Positions 7,511-14,950 of a stretch of 64,000 nt of DNA are shown piece after piece. Numbering within the stretch: the first letter of the stretch is position 1; each line of letters begins with the position of its first letter. The position numbers and the translations under genes are program-made. Location: NCBI GenBank assembly GCA_023251155.1, contig JAHEZH010000009.1, forward strand, positions 1-64,000, in the 5' to 3' direction. The DNA is from Flammeovirgaceae bacterium (GTDB lineage: Bacteria; Bacteroidota; Bacteroidia; Cytophagales; Cyclobacteriaceae). Below the pieces are notes generated by a model. That model saw nothing but the letters and a program-made list of their open reading frames with translations. It was not told the DNA's origin and did not search any database.

Positions 7511-9877
7511 ATGGAAAAAATACTTCTGCTTATTCCGTTTCTAGTTCTTGTTATTTTTTGCCACGGTCAGGATAAACATATTTCTTCTGATTACTCTCAT
7601 CAACACAAAGCACCATCAAGACAGGGTAAGCGGGTTGTTTACCAATTGAATGTGAGAGACACCGCTGTCAGCTTCACGGGAAAGAAAAAATCTGCCATCG
7701 CGATTAACGGACAAATTCCGGCACCCACATTGCATTTTACAGAAGGTGACACAGCTGTAATTTATGTTCATAATATGTTGCATGAAGAGGTGTCTATACA
7801 CTGGCATGGCGTCCTTCTTCCAAACGATGAAGATGGTGTGCCTTACCTAACAACAACTCCCATCAAAGGGGGAATGACCCATGTCTTTAAATTTCCTATT
7901 ATTCAAACCGGTACTTTCTGGTATCACTCGCACACTGAACTTCAGGAGCAGTTTGGATTGTACGGGCCATTGGTAATGTATAAGGCAGAAGAAAATAAAA
8001 TCAAGGAGGAAGTATTACAGCTTTCTGATTGGACAGACATCAAACCGAAAGAAGTACTGCGTTTATTGAAACGCAACTCAGACTGGTTTGAAATTCAGAA
8101 AGGCGCTGTGCAAAGTTATGGCGAAGCACTTGTTAAGGGGCAATTAAAAGATCGTTTAAAATTTGATTGGATAAGAATGCCAGGTGCAGATATCAGTGAT
8201 GTATTTTTTCCACGCTATCTGATGCATGGCGCGGCTCAGCGCAACTTTCCGTTATATCACAAAAATGATTCTATTCGATTGAGGATTATAAACGGTTCAG
8301 CAGCGACTTATTTCTGGTTGCAGTTTGCCGGTGGTAAAATGAAAATTGTAGCGGCCGATGGAAATGATATCAAACCAATTGAAGTCGATAAACTACTTAT
8401 CGCTACCGCTGAAACCTATGATGTAATTATTACGCTACCTGACGATAAACAATATGAACTCAGAGCCACAGCTCAGGATATCAAAGGATATTCCTCTGCT
8501 TTTTTTGGCGAAGGAGAAAAAGTAAAAGCATCCGATATTCCTGCTCTCGACTATTATAAAACAATGGGTGAGATGAACGCGATGATGTCGAAGATGAAAA
8601 AGATGGGAATGAAGATGACCATGGGACTAAAGATGCAGGATAGCCATATGCCTGCCCCACCTAAGAACATGTTGAGGGGTTTGGAAAAAACGATCGCTAT
8701 GCCAGTGAAAGGTATGAGCGATAAAGAAATGGACATGAATAAGAAAGACATGGATATGAAAAATATGGACAATCATCAAATGATGGATTCCATGTCTATG
8801 AAATCCATGATGATGAAAAAAATGGCAATGATGAAAACTAAGTTAACAGGTTTTGATATGCCGCCAGGAAATGGCGATGATAAAGTATTAACATATAACA
8901 TGATTCAATCCGATACCGTTACCTCACTTCCTTCCGACAGGCCATGGCGTGAAATCCATCTGAACTTAAGTGGCAACATGCTTCGCTACGTGTGGTCGAT
9001 TGATGGAAAAACATTTTCCACATTGGATAAGAAAGTGAAAATACATAAAGGTGAAAACGTCCGCATTTATTTTCACAACGCTACAATGATGGAACACCCC
9101 ATGCACCTTCATGGTCATTTTTTCAGGGTGATCACAGAACATGAACAAGTTTCTCCGATGAAGCATACGTTCAATGTAAACCCCATGGCCATGAGCATTA
9201 TTGAGTTTGAGGCAACGGAACAGAAAGATTGGTTCCTGCATTGTCATACACTTTACCACATGCTGGCAGGTATGGCAACTGTAATTAGCTATGAAGACAC
9301 CGAATCACAAGTACAGAGAGAATATGCCGATGGTTATAAAACGTTTAAGAAGAAACATGGTAGCCAAACATTTTTGTGGGCCAATGCCATGGTTCAATCG
9401 CAGGGAACATTTGCCAATGCTACTGTATCGGGATTAAAATGGCAACTCAATGCAAGTGGTAACGGAAATTGGCAAGGAAGCTACGAAGCTGAAACATACA
9501 TTAGGAGATTTATTGATAAACGACAATACTGGAGCGCGTATGTTCAGGCTGATAATCGTTTCACTATAGCGAAGAAAGATGGTGATGGAAATATAGTAAG
9601 AAATGAAAAACACGAAGATCTCTTTGCGGTAGGGATGGCGTACTTCTTACCAATGTTTATTTCTATAGATGGCAGAATTGATCACACGGGTAATTTCCGA
9701 TTCCAGGTCAGCCGTAGAGATTTTCCTGTTACAAAAAGGGTACGGCTTGATGCAGTTTGGAATACTGATGATGAATACTTCCTGGGGCTACGTTACGTGA
9801 TTCGTAAGAATTTTGCTTTGGCAGGAAACTATGATAGTGATTATGGCTGGGGCGCAGGTATTGATCTGCGATATTAA
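7511..9877 (+). CDS. Multicopper oxidase (CopA-like) fused to a CopB-like C-terminal domain
   Basis: I start it at 7511 because MEKILLLIPFLVLVIFCHGQ is a clean signal peptide; the upstream TTG at 7472 lies inside the terminator. The 788-residue product is a periplasmic laccase-type oxidase, expected to oxidise Cu(I) using four copper ions. Copper ligand motifs are HWHG (about 97), HSHTE (about 140), HPMHLHGHFF (about 528) and HCHTLYHMLAGM (about 577). Residues about 350-445 are very rich in Met (for example MDMNKKDMDMKNMD). After about residue 620 comes an extra region of about 165 residues with alternating strands, like the outer-membrane barrel half of CopB (YWSAYVQADNRF, YFLGLRYVIRKNFALAGNYD). 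Oxidase family certain; the fusion is a reading of the C-terminus. Confidence 0.9.
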   Translation: MEKILLLIPFLVLVIFCHGQDKHISSDYSHQHKAPSRQGKRVVYQLNVRDTAVSFTGKKKSAIAINGQIPAPTLHFTEGDTAVIYVHNMLHEEVSIHWHGVLLPNDEDGVPYLTTTPIKGGMTHVFKFPIIQTGTFWYHSHTELQEQFGLYGPLVMYKAEENKIKEEVLQLSDWTDIKPKEVLRLLKRNSDWFEIQKGAVQSYGEALVKGQLKDRLKFDWIRMPGADISDVFFPRYLMHGAAQRNFPLYHKNDSIRLRIINGSAATYFWLQFAGGKMKIVAADGNDIKPIEVDKLLIATAETYDVIITLPDDKQYELRATAQDIKGYSSAFFGEGEKVKASDIPALDYYKTMGEMNAMMSKMKKMGMKMTMGLKMQDSHMPAPPKNMLRGLEKTIAMPVKGMSDKEMDMNKKDMDMKNMDNHQMMDSMSMKSMMMKKMAMMKTKLTGFDMPPGNGDDKVLTYNMIQSDTVTSLPSDRPWREIHLNLSGNMLRYVWSIDGKTFSTLDKKVKIHKGENVRIYFHNATMMEHPMHLHGHFFRVITEHEQVSPMKHTFNVNPMAMSIIEFEATEQKDWFLHCHTLYHMLAGMATVISYEDTESQVQREYADGYKTFKKKHGSQTFLWANAMVQSQGTFANATVSGLKWQLNASGNGNWQGSYEAETYIRRFIDKRQYWSAYVQADNRFTIAKKDGDGNIVRNEKHEDLFAVGMAYFLPMFISIDGRIDHTGNFRFQVSRRDFPVTKRVRLDAVWNTDDEYFLGLRYVIRKNFALAGNYDSDYGWGAGIDLRY

Positions 9878-9921
9878 CGGCACATATTGTAATTGTAAAC
9901 TTAAATTAAAAAGACATTTAT

Positions 9922-10422
9922 ATGGAGAATATGAATTCACGAGAAGACACGCATGAAAAAATGAATCAGAAAGCTTATTTAAAATTTACGTTAATGCTGG
10001 CAGCATCCTTCATCGCGATGTATATCACCATGTATCTAAATACCTACAGCATAGATCATTTGTATTTCAGTCTCACGAGATTTTACATGAGTTGTTTGGG
10101 CATTTCAGCCATGGCTATTATCATGTTTGTATTCATGCGACATATGTATAAAAATAAAATGAAGAACATTCTGATAATCGCGGGCAGTGTTTTGCTTTTC
10201 GTATGCGCACTCGGTCTTGTGAGAGCACAAAGTCCAATCATTAAAGATGTCCTTTGGATGAAGGCCATGATACCTCACCACTCCATCGCTATCTTGACAA
10301 GCGAACGTGCCGACATTCAAGATCCTGAAGTAAAGAAATTAGCAGAAGGAATTATTGAAGCACAGAAAAGGGAAATTGAAGAAATGAAGGCGATGATTAA
10401 GAGACTCGAAAAATCACATTAA
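9922..10422 (+). CDS. Membrane-anchored DUF305-like protein
   Basis: A 166-residue protein with about three membrane helices in the first 100 residues (LKFTLMLAASFIAMYITMYL, FYMSCLGISAMAIIMFVFM, ILIIAGSVLLFVCALGLV). A short DUF305-like tail follows: DVLWMKAMIPHHSIAILTSE and then a charged helix (IIEAQKREIEEMKAMI). The Met/His motif suggests metal binding on the periplasmic side. It is the last gene of the copper region, 44 bases after the multicopper oxidase and probably in the same transcript. Family confident; function inferred from context. Confidence 0.85.
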   Translation: MENMNSREDTHEKMNQKAYLKFTLMLAASFIAMYITMYLNTYSIDHLYFSLTRFYMSCLGISAMAIIMFVFMRHMYKNKMKNILIIAGSVLLFVCALGLVRAQSPIIKDVLWMKAMIPHHSIAILTSERADIQDPEVKKLAEGIIEAQKREIEEMKAMIKRLEKSH

Positions 10423-10902
10423 TCAAATACGATCAACATAAATTATTCATTGGAAAATTGCGATTGTAAATCCAATAGATAATACAGGAGGGTTCTCGTT
10501 TAATGGTAATGCATTAGACCATTGCACCGGTCAGCCAAAGGTAGGCCTGTTTCAGGTTCGTTGTCAAGGGCATGGCAAGTGACGATGGAGGTTCACTTGA
10601 TATTGGTATCGTCACCCTTGACAACGAACAACGAACCTGAAACAAGCTCAATTGGCGGCTTATCGGTTAAAAATGGTCGGGTGTGATTATTTTGAAAATA
10701 CGTTCTCACTAAGACCCGGTTGTGATCCACTCCAGTCACCTTTGTTTGTCCTCCTTCTGATTTTCTTCATTGCACTTTCCCTGTAGAGATTAATCATGGT
10801 AAAAGTAGCATGGGATGATTCTGCATGCGTCAAAAGACTTCTATATAACCATCGTCAACGGCCTTCAATCCATTAATCTTCGCTCTAAGTATGCAGTTTT
10901 TG
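10423..10902. other. Non-coding stretch holding part of repeat copy A
   Basis: No convincing coding frame. It contains the hairpin of repeat copy A (10533-10680) and a second shared segment at 10775-10815 (core ATTAATCATGGT). The rest, up to the decayed IS110 transposase, shows nothing I recognise. Confidence 0.5.
10533..10680 (+). repeat. Structured repeat element, copy A (hairpin part)
   Basis: Begins AGCCAAAG and contains a nested hairpin. TGTCAAGG (with GTTCG outward) pairs with CCTTGACAACGAAC. Inside, after a 9-base left bulge, GTGACGAT (10579-10586) pairs with ATCGTCAC (10608-10615), enclosing a 21-base loop. The right outer arm carries a 7-base duplication (AACGAAC). It is followed by ATTGGCGGCTTATCGG, shared with copy B. 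Further shared pieces occur at 10775-10815 and 12451-12490, in the same order as in copy B. Confidence 0.75.
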
Positions 10903-12187
10903 CTAGCCTATATTTTGTTGATAACTGCTCAATTCCGGAGGATTAAATTCAATTTGCTTTGACACCATTTTATAATAAGCTGTCGCGAGCTTATTCGCGG
11001 TTGCTATGATCGCCTACATATTCCCAACTTTAGACTTCATTCTTATAAAATAATCTCCAAGCCAGTTTGTCACTTTTCTGCACACCATTTGCTGTATTTC
11101 GAAAAGCTTGACTGGCGATATTCGGCTTCTTCTTCATAACCATACTGCTTACGAGTTTTCCACAAGAGATTTTATTATTGGGACATAAATTTAGCCAGGA
11201 TACGAAGTGTTTTGAAGTTTCCCATTTCTTCATGTCTGTTCCTGTCTCTGTTAATATCTCAAGGGCAGATATGTCACTCAATCCAAAGATCGTTGTAACA
11301 TCCACACCGAGTATGCCTTTGAGGTAACTACAGGTGTTGAATTTCGGAGTGTTTTTGGTGGCTTGTTTTGCTGAATTAGTGGATGTGTCAATAATACTTT
11401 CCGGTAGTACGTCTTTTTGATAGGTATTAAGTTGTTTTTCAATGGCCTGATCACAAGTAGCAATTCGATCGCAATAATATAAGTAACACTTATGACAATC
11501 TTCCAGTAGATATAAAAGTTCGGAGCGCCAGTTTCCCTGCAAGGAGTTCACAATCATTTGATCATTTGCCTTGATATTGTTATTGACAAACTGGAGGAAT
11601 TTATGTGGATCACTTTCGCCTTTAATAATTGCTTCAACGATGGCTAATCCTGTTTTTCCAGTAACGTCATGTATAACAGTGTGAGGTTTGATATTCATTC
11701 ATCTCCATAGCTTTTTGCATACGTAAAATGAAACGATTGCGATCTAATATCAATGTCTTCCTGTGTCGAACTAATGTTGCAATGACGCCTGTTCACTTTC
11801 TGGCAAATAACTATTCTTTAACAGTCCGCAGCTATGTGGGTTTTGAACCCACTGTGCATCGTCTTGTTCATTTTTCCGGCCACTCACGTTCTTCGCTTGC
11901 TTAGAATTGACAAGGTGAACATCAAATCCGTCTTTAACCAACATAGTAAACAAAGGCTTCCAATAAACACCAGTACTTTCCATCGCAACCGTGTCAACAC
12001 CACATTTATGAAGCCACCTTATGATTTAAAACAAATCACAAGTCATTGCTCCAAATGATTTAACAAATTGCTCGTCTCTTCCCTCAGGAACTTCAACAGC
12101 ATGGATCGTATCACCTACATCAATGCCAGCTGCATTAGGATGCACAAGTGGCATCTTAGCAACATTTAGCTTTTTTGACTTTGTCAT
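10903..12187 (-). pseudogene. IS110-family transposase, decayed
   Basis: Pieces in several frames join into one IS110 transposase of normal size. The N-terminus from the ATG at 12187 (MTKSKKLNVAKMPLVHPNAA, then GIDVG) runs to a stop codon at 12026-12028. It resumes through MESTGVYWKPLFTMLVKDGF and NSKQAKNVSGRKNEQDDAQW (DEDD domain). Frames change near 11768 and 11700, followed by the Transposase_20 domain (GILGVDVTTIFGLSDISA, then FVSWLNLCPNN). Another shift near 11066 leads to YFIRMKSKVGN, an internal stop, and AIIATANKLATAYYKMV, ending at 10903. With at least one nonsense codon and three shifts it cannot make active transposase. It sits inside repeat copy A. Confidence 0.9.
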
Positions 12188-12440
12188 AACGATTGATTTT
12201 TGTAAGAAAGCTAATGCCTATTGCCATCAAAGCTTACGCTTCTATACGGGCTCGAACAACCCAATTGGAAAACTAAACAAGCAACAGAACCATACTACGG
12301 CTTGAACTATTTTTCCAATTCTTTTGAAGGTCTCTAACTGCATTAGCCTATAAACAAATTTACCAACGATAAACCACTCTCGCTAGATTTCTATTGACAC
12401 TATGCACTCAGGTTATTTTGAAGGAAGTATTATCTAATAA
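12188..12440 (-). other. Non-coding end of the IS110 element, possible bridge-RNA relic
   Basis: This non-coding stretch of about 250 bases lies just upstream of the transposase start, where IS110 elements carry the structured bridge RNA that selects target and donor. An inverted repeat, GCTAATGC at 12210-12217 and GCATTAGC at 12340-12347, encloses most of it. No fold was computed, and the element's outer end is not defined, so this is a positional inference. Confidence 0.3.
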
Positions 12441-12450
12441 TGTATTTACT

Positions 12451-12490
12451 ACGGCATAAACGGTTTCCCTTCCAGTTCTCGCTTTCAGGC
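12451..12490 (+). repeat. Third shared segment of repeat copy A
   Basis: Contains TACGGCATAAACGGTT followed by a pyrimidine-rich stretch and TCGCTT-CAGG, matching 13922-13962 in copy B. In copy B this lies about 40 bases after the ATTAATCATGGT segment; here about 1.65 kb separates them because of the IS110 remnant. Confidence 0.65.
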
Positions 12491-12518
12491 CGATCCGGTC
12501 AGCGCTGAATGTGCTGGT

Positions 12519-12726
12519 AATTTAAAGAATGCAAAGGTGGTAAGCATGGAAATCATTTGGAATTTCAAAAAAAGAAGGCGACAAATGGGTGGATGGGAAA
12601 ATCCTTAATACTGGAAACGGGAGTGTCTATGCTTCTTCAATCTGGCTCATTGACTCCGATACTCTAAAGGTTCGCGGATACCTGGGGTCATTCTATCGCT
12701 CGCAGGTTTGGAAAAGGACTCAATAA
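12519..12726 (+). pseudogene. DUF2147 protein gene, C-terminal relic
   Basis: About 68 codons resemble the end of a DUF2147 protein. NLKNAKVVSMEIIWNFKK is in one frame. After one surplus A in a run of seven A, EGDKWVDGKILNTGNGSVYA and SDTLKVRGYLGSFYRSQVWK follow in another, to a TAA at 12724-12726. The 5' part of the gene is missing and is replaced by the third segment of repeat copy A, so the gene was cut by that element or by a rearrangement. The next gene, an intact exported protein, begins 35 bases later. Confidence 0.7.
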
Positions 12727-12761
12727 GAAATTGTATCTTCGGGTAGGTAAATTCAAGTCTT

Positions 12762-13295
12762 ATGAAAACGGTTGTTGCCTTACTGATTCTTTCGCCAGTG
12801 TTGGCCTTTGGACAGTTGACCAAACAAGACAGTGTTTGGCTCCCTTTCAAAAACATGATCGGCAAATGGTCAGGAACCTCAGAGGGACAACCAGGAAAAG
12901 GTACCTATGAACGCAGCTATGAAATCGTGCTTAATAAAAAATTCATTGAAGTTAAAAACAAGTCAACCTATCCGCCTTCCACCAATAATCCCAAAGGTGA
13001 AGTACATGAAGACAAAGGCTTTATTAGTTACGATAAAGCACGAAAGACTTTTGTGTTAAGACAGTTTCATATTGAAGGATTTGTGAATCAGTATAAGATA
13101 GAATCCATCTCTCCGGATGGAAAAACTATTGTATTCATTTCCGAAGCAATCGAGAATATTCCAACGGGTTTTCGTGCAAGAGAAACCTATCGGATCATAA
13201 GCAACGATGAATTCACAGAGACTTTCGAATTAGCAGAGCCTGGAAAGGAGTTCGAAGTATATTCGAAGGCTACTTTAAAGCGAACAAAACAATGA
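12762..13295 (+). CDS. Exported lipocalin/FABP-like beta-barrel protein
   Basis: A 177-residue protein with a signal peptide (MKTVVALLILSPVLAFGQ). The remainder reads as an antiparallel barrel with an early MIGKWSGTSEGQPGKG motif, reminiscent of the nitrobindin/THAP4-like and DUF1579 group in which a GxW motif near the N-terminus starts the barrel. Conserved-looking parts include TYERSYEIVLNKKFIEVKN and DKGFISYDKARKTFVLRQFH. Heme or ligand binding cannot be judged from sequence alone. The gene is intact although flanked by the DUF2147 relic and repeat copy B. Fold assignment moderate; function unknown. Confidence 0.7.
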   Translation: MKTVVALLILSPVLAFGQLTKQDSVWLPFKNMIGKWSGTSEGQPGKGTYERSYEIVLNKKFIEVKNKSTYPPSTNNPKGEVHEDKGFISYDKARKTFVLRQFHIEGFVNQYKIESISPDGKTIVFISEAIENIPTGFRARETYRIISNDEFTETFELAEPGKEFEVYSKATLKRTKQ

Positions 13296-13331
13296 GAGAT
13301 TTTTATTAGATACAAAGATCATTCTCCCGCA

Positions 13332-13493
13332 AGCCAAAGTTAATCCCGTTCCGAAATGCCTGTCAAGGGTAATACAGAGTGACAATACTATTTCGTTTAT
13401 TTCTTTGTTGGAATTGTCACCCTTGACAGGCATTTCAGAACGTGCTGATTGGCGGCTTGTCGGAAAGAATGGTGGGGTGGGATTACTTACTTG
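13332..13493 (+). repeat. Structured repeat element, copy B (hairpin part)
   Basis: Begins AGCCAAAG, as in copy A. The outer arms 13345-13370 and 13419-13444 pair over about 25 bases (core ATGCCTGTCAAGGG with CCCTTGACAGGCAT). Inside, after a 10-base left bulge, GTGACAAT (13379-13386) pairs with ATTGTCAC (13413-13420). It is followed by ATTGGCGGCTTGTCGG. Compared with copy A, one inner pair changes from G-C to A-T and the outer stem sequence differs, while pairing is kept. The hairpin begins shortly after the barrel-protein gene. Confidence 0.8.
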
Positions 13494-13593
13494 AGATAGA
13501 CAATTCAAACAAATTCATTTCAGGTCACTCGCATTCGTTTCAATTCATTCATATTCCTATACCCGTATTCGAGGGTTGAACCACATTGCCCTC

Positions 13594-13803
13594 ATGAAAA
13601 TCTATACCAAGAGAAACAGTCAGGGCGATTGGATTGCCTTCCTGTCGGGAGCATTGCTCAACATGATATTTGCTGCTCGTGAAAACGGATGGTCGGATGC
13701 GGAATGGAAGTTATTTATTGCCGGACTAATCGGAGGCATCGTCTGGTTACTGGGAAACTCGTTGTATCAGTGGATCAAAATTCGGTGCCGGGTTCCGTGG
13801 TAA
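13594..13803 (+). CDS. Small hypothetical membrane-associated protein
   Basis: The ATG at 13594 gives 69 residues (MKIYTKRNSQGDWIAFLSGA onward); the upstream TTG at 13576 is less likely. It has two hydrophobic segments (WIAFLSGALLNMIF and FIAGLIGGIVWLLGNSLYQW) and a charged C-terminus. No family recognised. It lies within repeat copy B, between the hairpin and the ATTAATCATGGT segment; the matching interval in copy A is only about 125 bases and lacks it. It may therefore be a cargo gene of the repeat or a chance frame. Confidence 0.4.
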   Translation: MKIYTKRNSQGDWIAFLSGALLNMIFAARENGWSDAEWKLFIAGLIGGIVWLLGNSLYQWIKIRCRVPW

Positions 13804-13857
13804 GTAATTTGATTTCGGCAGTATGAAACTCGCTCTGCCAAGTCCATTTGCTTTCGT

Positions 13858-13962
13858 GCTTTCCATGCAAGTATTAATCATGGTCAAATGTAGCTTGGAG
13901 GTATTCGTTCCTGCAAAAGCTTACGGCATAAACGGTTCCCCCTTACAGCTATCGCTTCCAGG
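13858..13962 (+). repeat. Second and third shared segments of repeat copy B
   Basis: 13858-13900 (CTTTCCATG, ATTAATCATGGT, TGTAGC-TGG) matches 10775-10815 in copy A with few differences. 13922-13962 (TTACGGCATAAACGGTTCCC, then ATCGCTTCCAGG) matches 12451-12490. The same order in both copies shows that they derive from one longer element. Confidence 0.7.
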
Positions 13963-14039
13963 AACCCCCAATTATTCCGTTTCCTTTTGCATACACGTAC
14001 ATCCAAGCCTGATGACGACCATAATTAATTCTTACAATT

Positions 14040-14507
14040 ATGGAAAGCACACAGCTAAACAAACAATGGCAGGTAGCAGAGATTCAACTCTCGTACAAAT
14101 CAAATGTAAAGCCTTCACTCAGGCCGAAGATCACCAGCTCACGTGATGCACACGAAGTTTTGAAAAGAGTTTGGAATGATTCAGTAATTGAACTTTGTGA
14201 ACAATTCAAAGTAATCTTCACCAACCGGGCAAACAAAGTACTCGGTGTATTTGAAGTATCAACAGGTGGTATCGCAGGAACAGTAGCTGATCCGAAATTG
14301 ATATTCGTTGCTGCATTAAAAGCTGGCGCGACCGGCCTGATTTTATCGCATAATCACCCCAGTGGAAATCTTACACCAAGCCACGCTGACATTGAACTGA
14401 CAAAGAAAATAAAAGAAGGCGGGCGGCTGCTGGAAATTCAGGTGCTCGACCACATCATTATCACCAGTGAAAGCTATTATTCATTTGCAGATGAGGGGTT
14501 GCTATAA
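14040..14507 (+). CDS. JAB/MPN domain protein, short RadC-like
   Basis: A 155-residue protein consisting essentially of one JAB1/MPN metalloprotease-like domain, as in the C-terminal half of RadC. The zinc motif is complete: HNHPSGNLTPSHAD (His-x-His ... Ser-x-x-Asp), preceded by KAGATGLILS. It lacks the N-terminal helix-hairpin-helix of full RadC. Short stand-alone versions of this type are common on mobile elements in Bacteroidota. It sits about 80 bases after repeat copy B and is followed by a terminator overlapping its stop. Family certain; substrate unknown. Confidence 0.9.
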   Translation: MESTQLNKQWQVAEIQLSYKSNVKPSLRPKITSSRDAHEVLKRVWNDSVIELCEQFKVIFTNRANKVLGVFEVSTGGIAGTVADPKLIFVAALKAGATGLILSHNHPSGNLTPSHADIELTKKIKEGGRLLEIQVLDHIIITSESYYSFADEGLL

Positions 14508-14525
14508 GCCCCTCTCTATTTTTAT
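14493..14525 (+). terminator. Terminator of the JAB domain gene
   Basis: GAGGGG (14493-14498) and CCCCTC (14509-14514) form a 6-base stem spanning the stop codon, followed by a T-rich tract. Confidence 0.55.
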
Positions 14526-14644
14526 TTATCGATTTGAGAATGCATGATCAATCTGCAACACAAGTTCATGCATAAAATATTTCAAAAGCATCCGGTATCT
14601 TTTAAGAGTCTCACCCCACGGAAATATGACAAAATATTTCAGAT

Positions 14645-14665
14645 CACAATTCTGACAGAATTGTG
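14645..14665. promoter_or_regulatory. Perfect 9-bp palindrome, possible operator
   Basis: CACAATTCT-GAC-AGAATTGTG is a perfect inverted repeat 55 bases upstream of the small ORF that precedes the recombinase. Around it, AAAATATTTCA occurs twice (near 14575 and 14633), and TCATCTGATGA forms a short palindrome near 14695. This looks like a regulatory region for the recombinase transcript, but no regulator is known. Confidence 0.4.
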
Positions 14666-14719
14666 AATAAGACCTGATCATCTTAACGATCTTATCATCT
14701 GATGAGAAGGATTTAGGTC

Positions 14720-14950
14720 ATGAGTAAGAGAACAAAAGATAATGCTGTACTAAGTATTGAATGGCTAAAGCAATACGAAGGGTTTGAGAATTTTTCTGAC
14801 CAACAAGCATTAGAAGCTATTGAATCTATCCGTTCTTTTGCGTATCTTTTTATGAATGTTTACAAGCGAAAAAACAAAAAAGATCATGCAACCCTCCAGC
14901 AAAATGGAACACTTTCAAACCTTCGCAAAAGGAAAACTCAAGGAGAATAG
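14720..14950 (+). CDS. Small hypothetical protein preceding the recombinase
   Basis: A 76-residue protein with an acidic N-terminal half (LSIEWLKQYEGFENFSDQQA, LEAIESIRSFAYLF) and a basic tail. It has no recognised domain. It overlaps the start of the serine recombinase gene by 65 or 95 bases depending on the start chosen, which points to translational coupling. The helical, charged composition and position would suit a small partner or regulator, but this is only inference. Confidence 0.6.
   Translation: MSKRTKDNAVLSIEWLKQYEGFENFSDQQALEAIESIRSFAYLFMNVYKRKNKKDHATLQQNGTLSNLRKRKTQGE

Noticed and set aside
11834-12305. Two short plus-strand frames
   Set aside because: They are antisense to the decayed IS110 transposase, whose minus-strand reading matches the family.
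10533-13493. CRISPR, retron or group II intron as an explanation for the repeats
   Set aside because: There are only two diverged copies with no spacer array, no reverse transcriptase gene nearby and no recognisable intron domain V.
13823-14146. A 107-codon frame overlapping the JAB gene
   Set aside because: It lies across the repeat segments of copy B and reads the JAB gene in the wrong frame.
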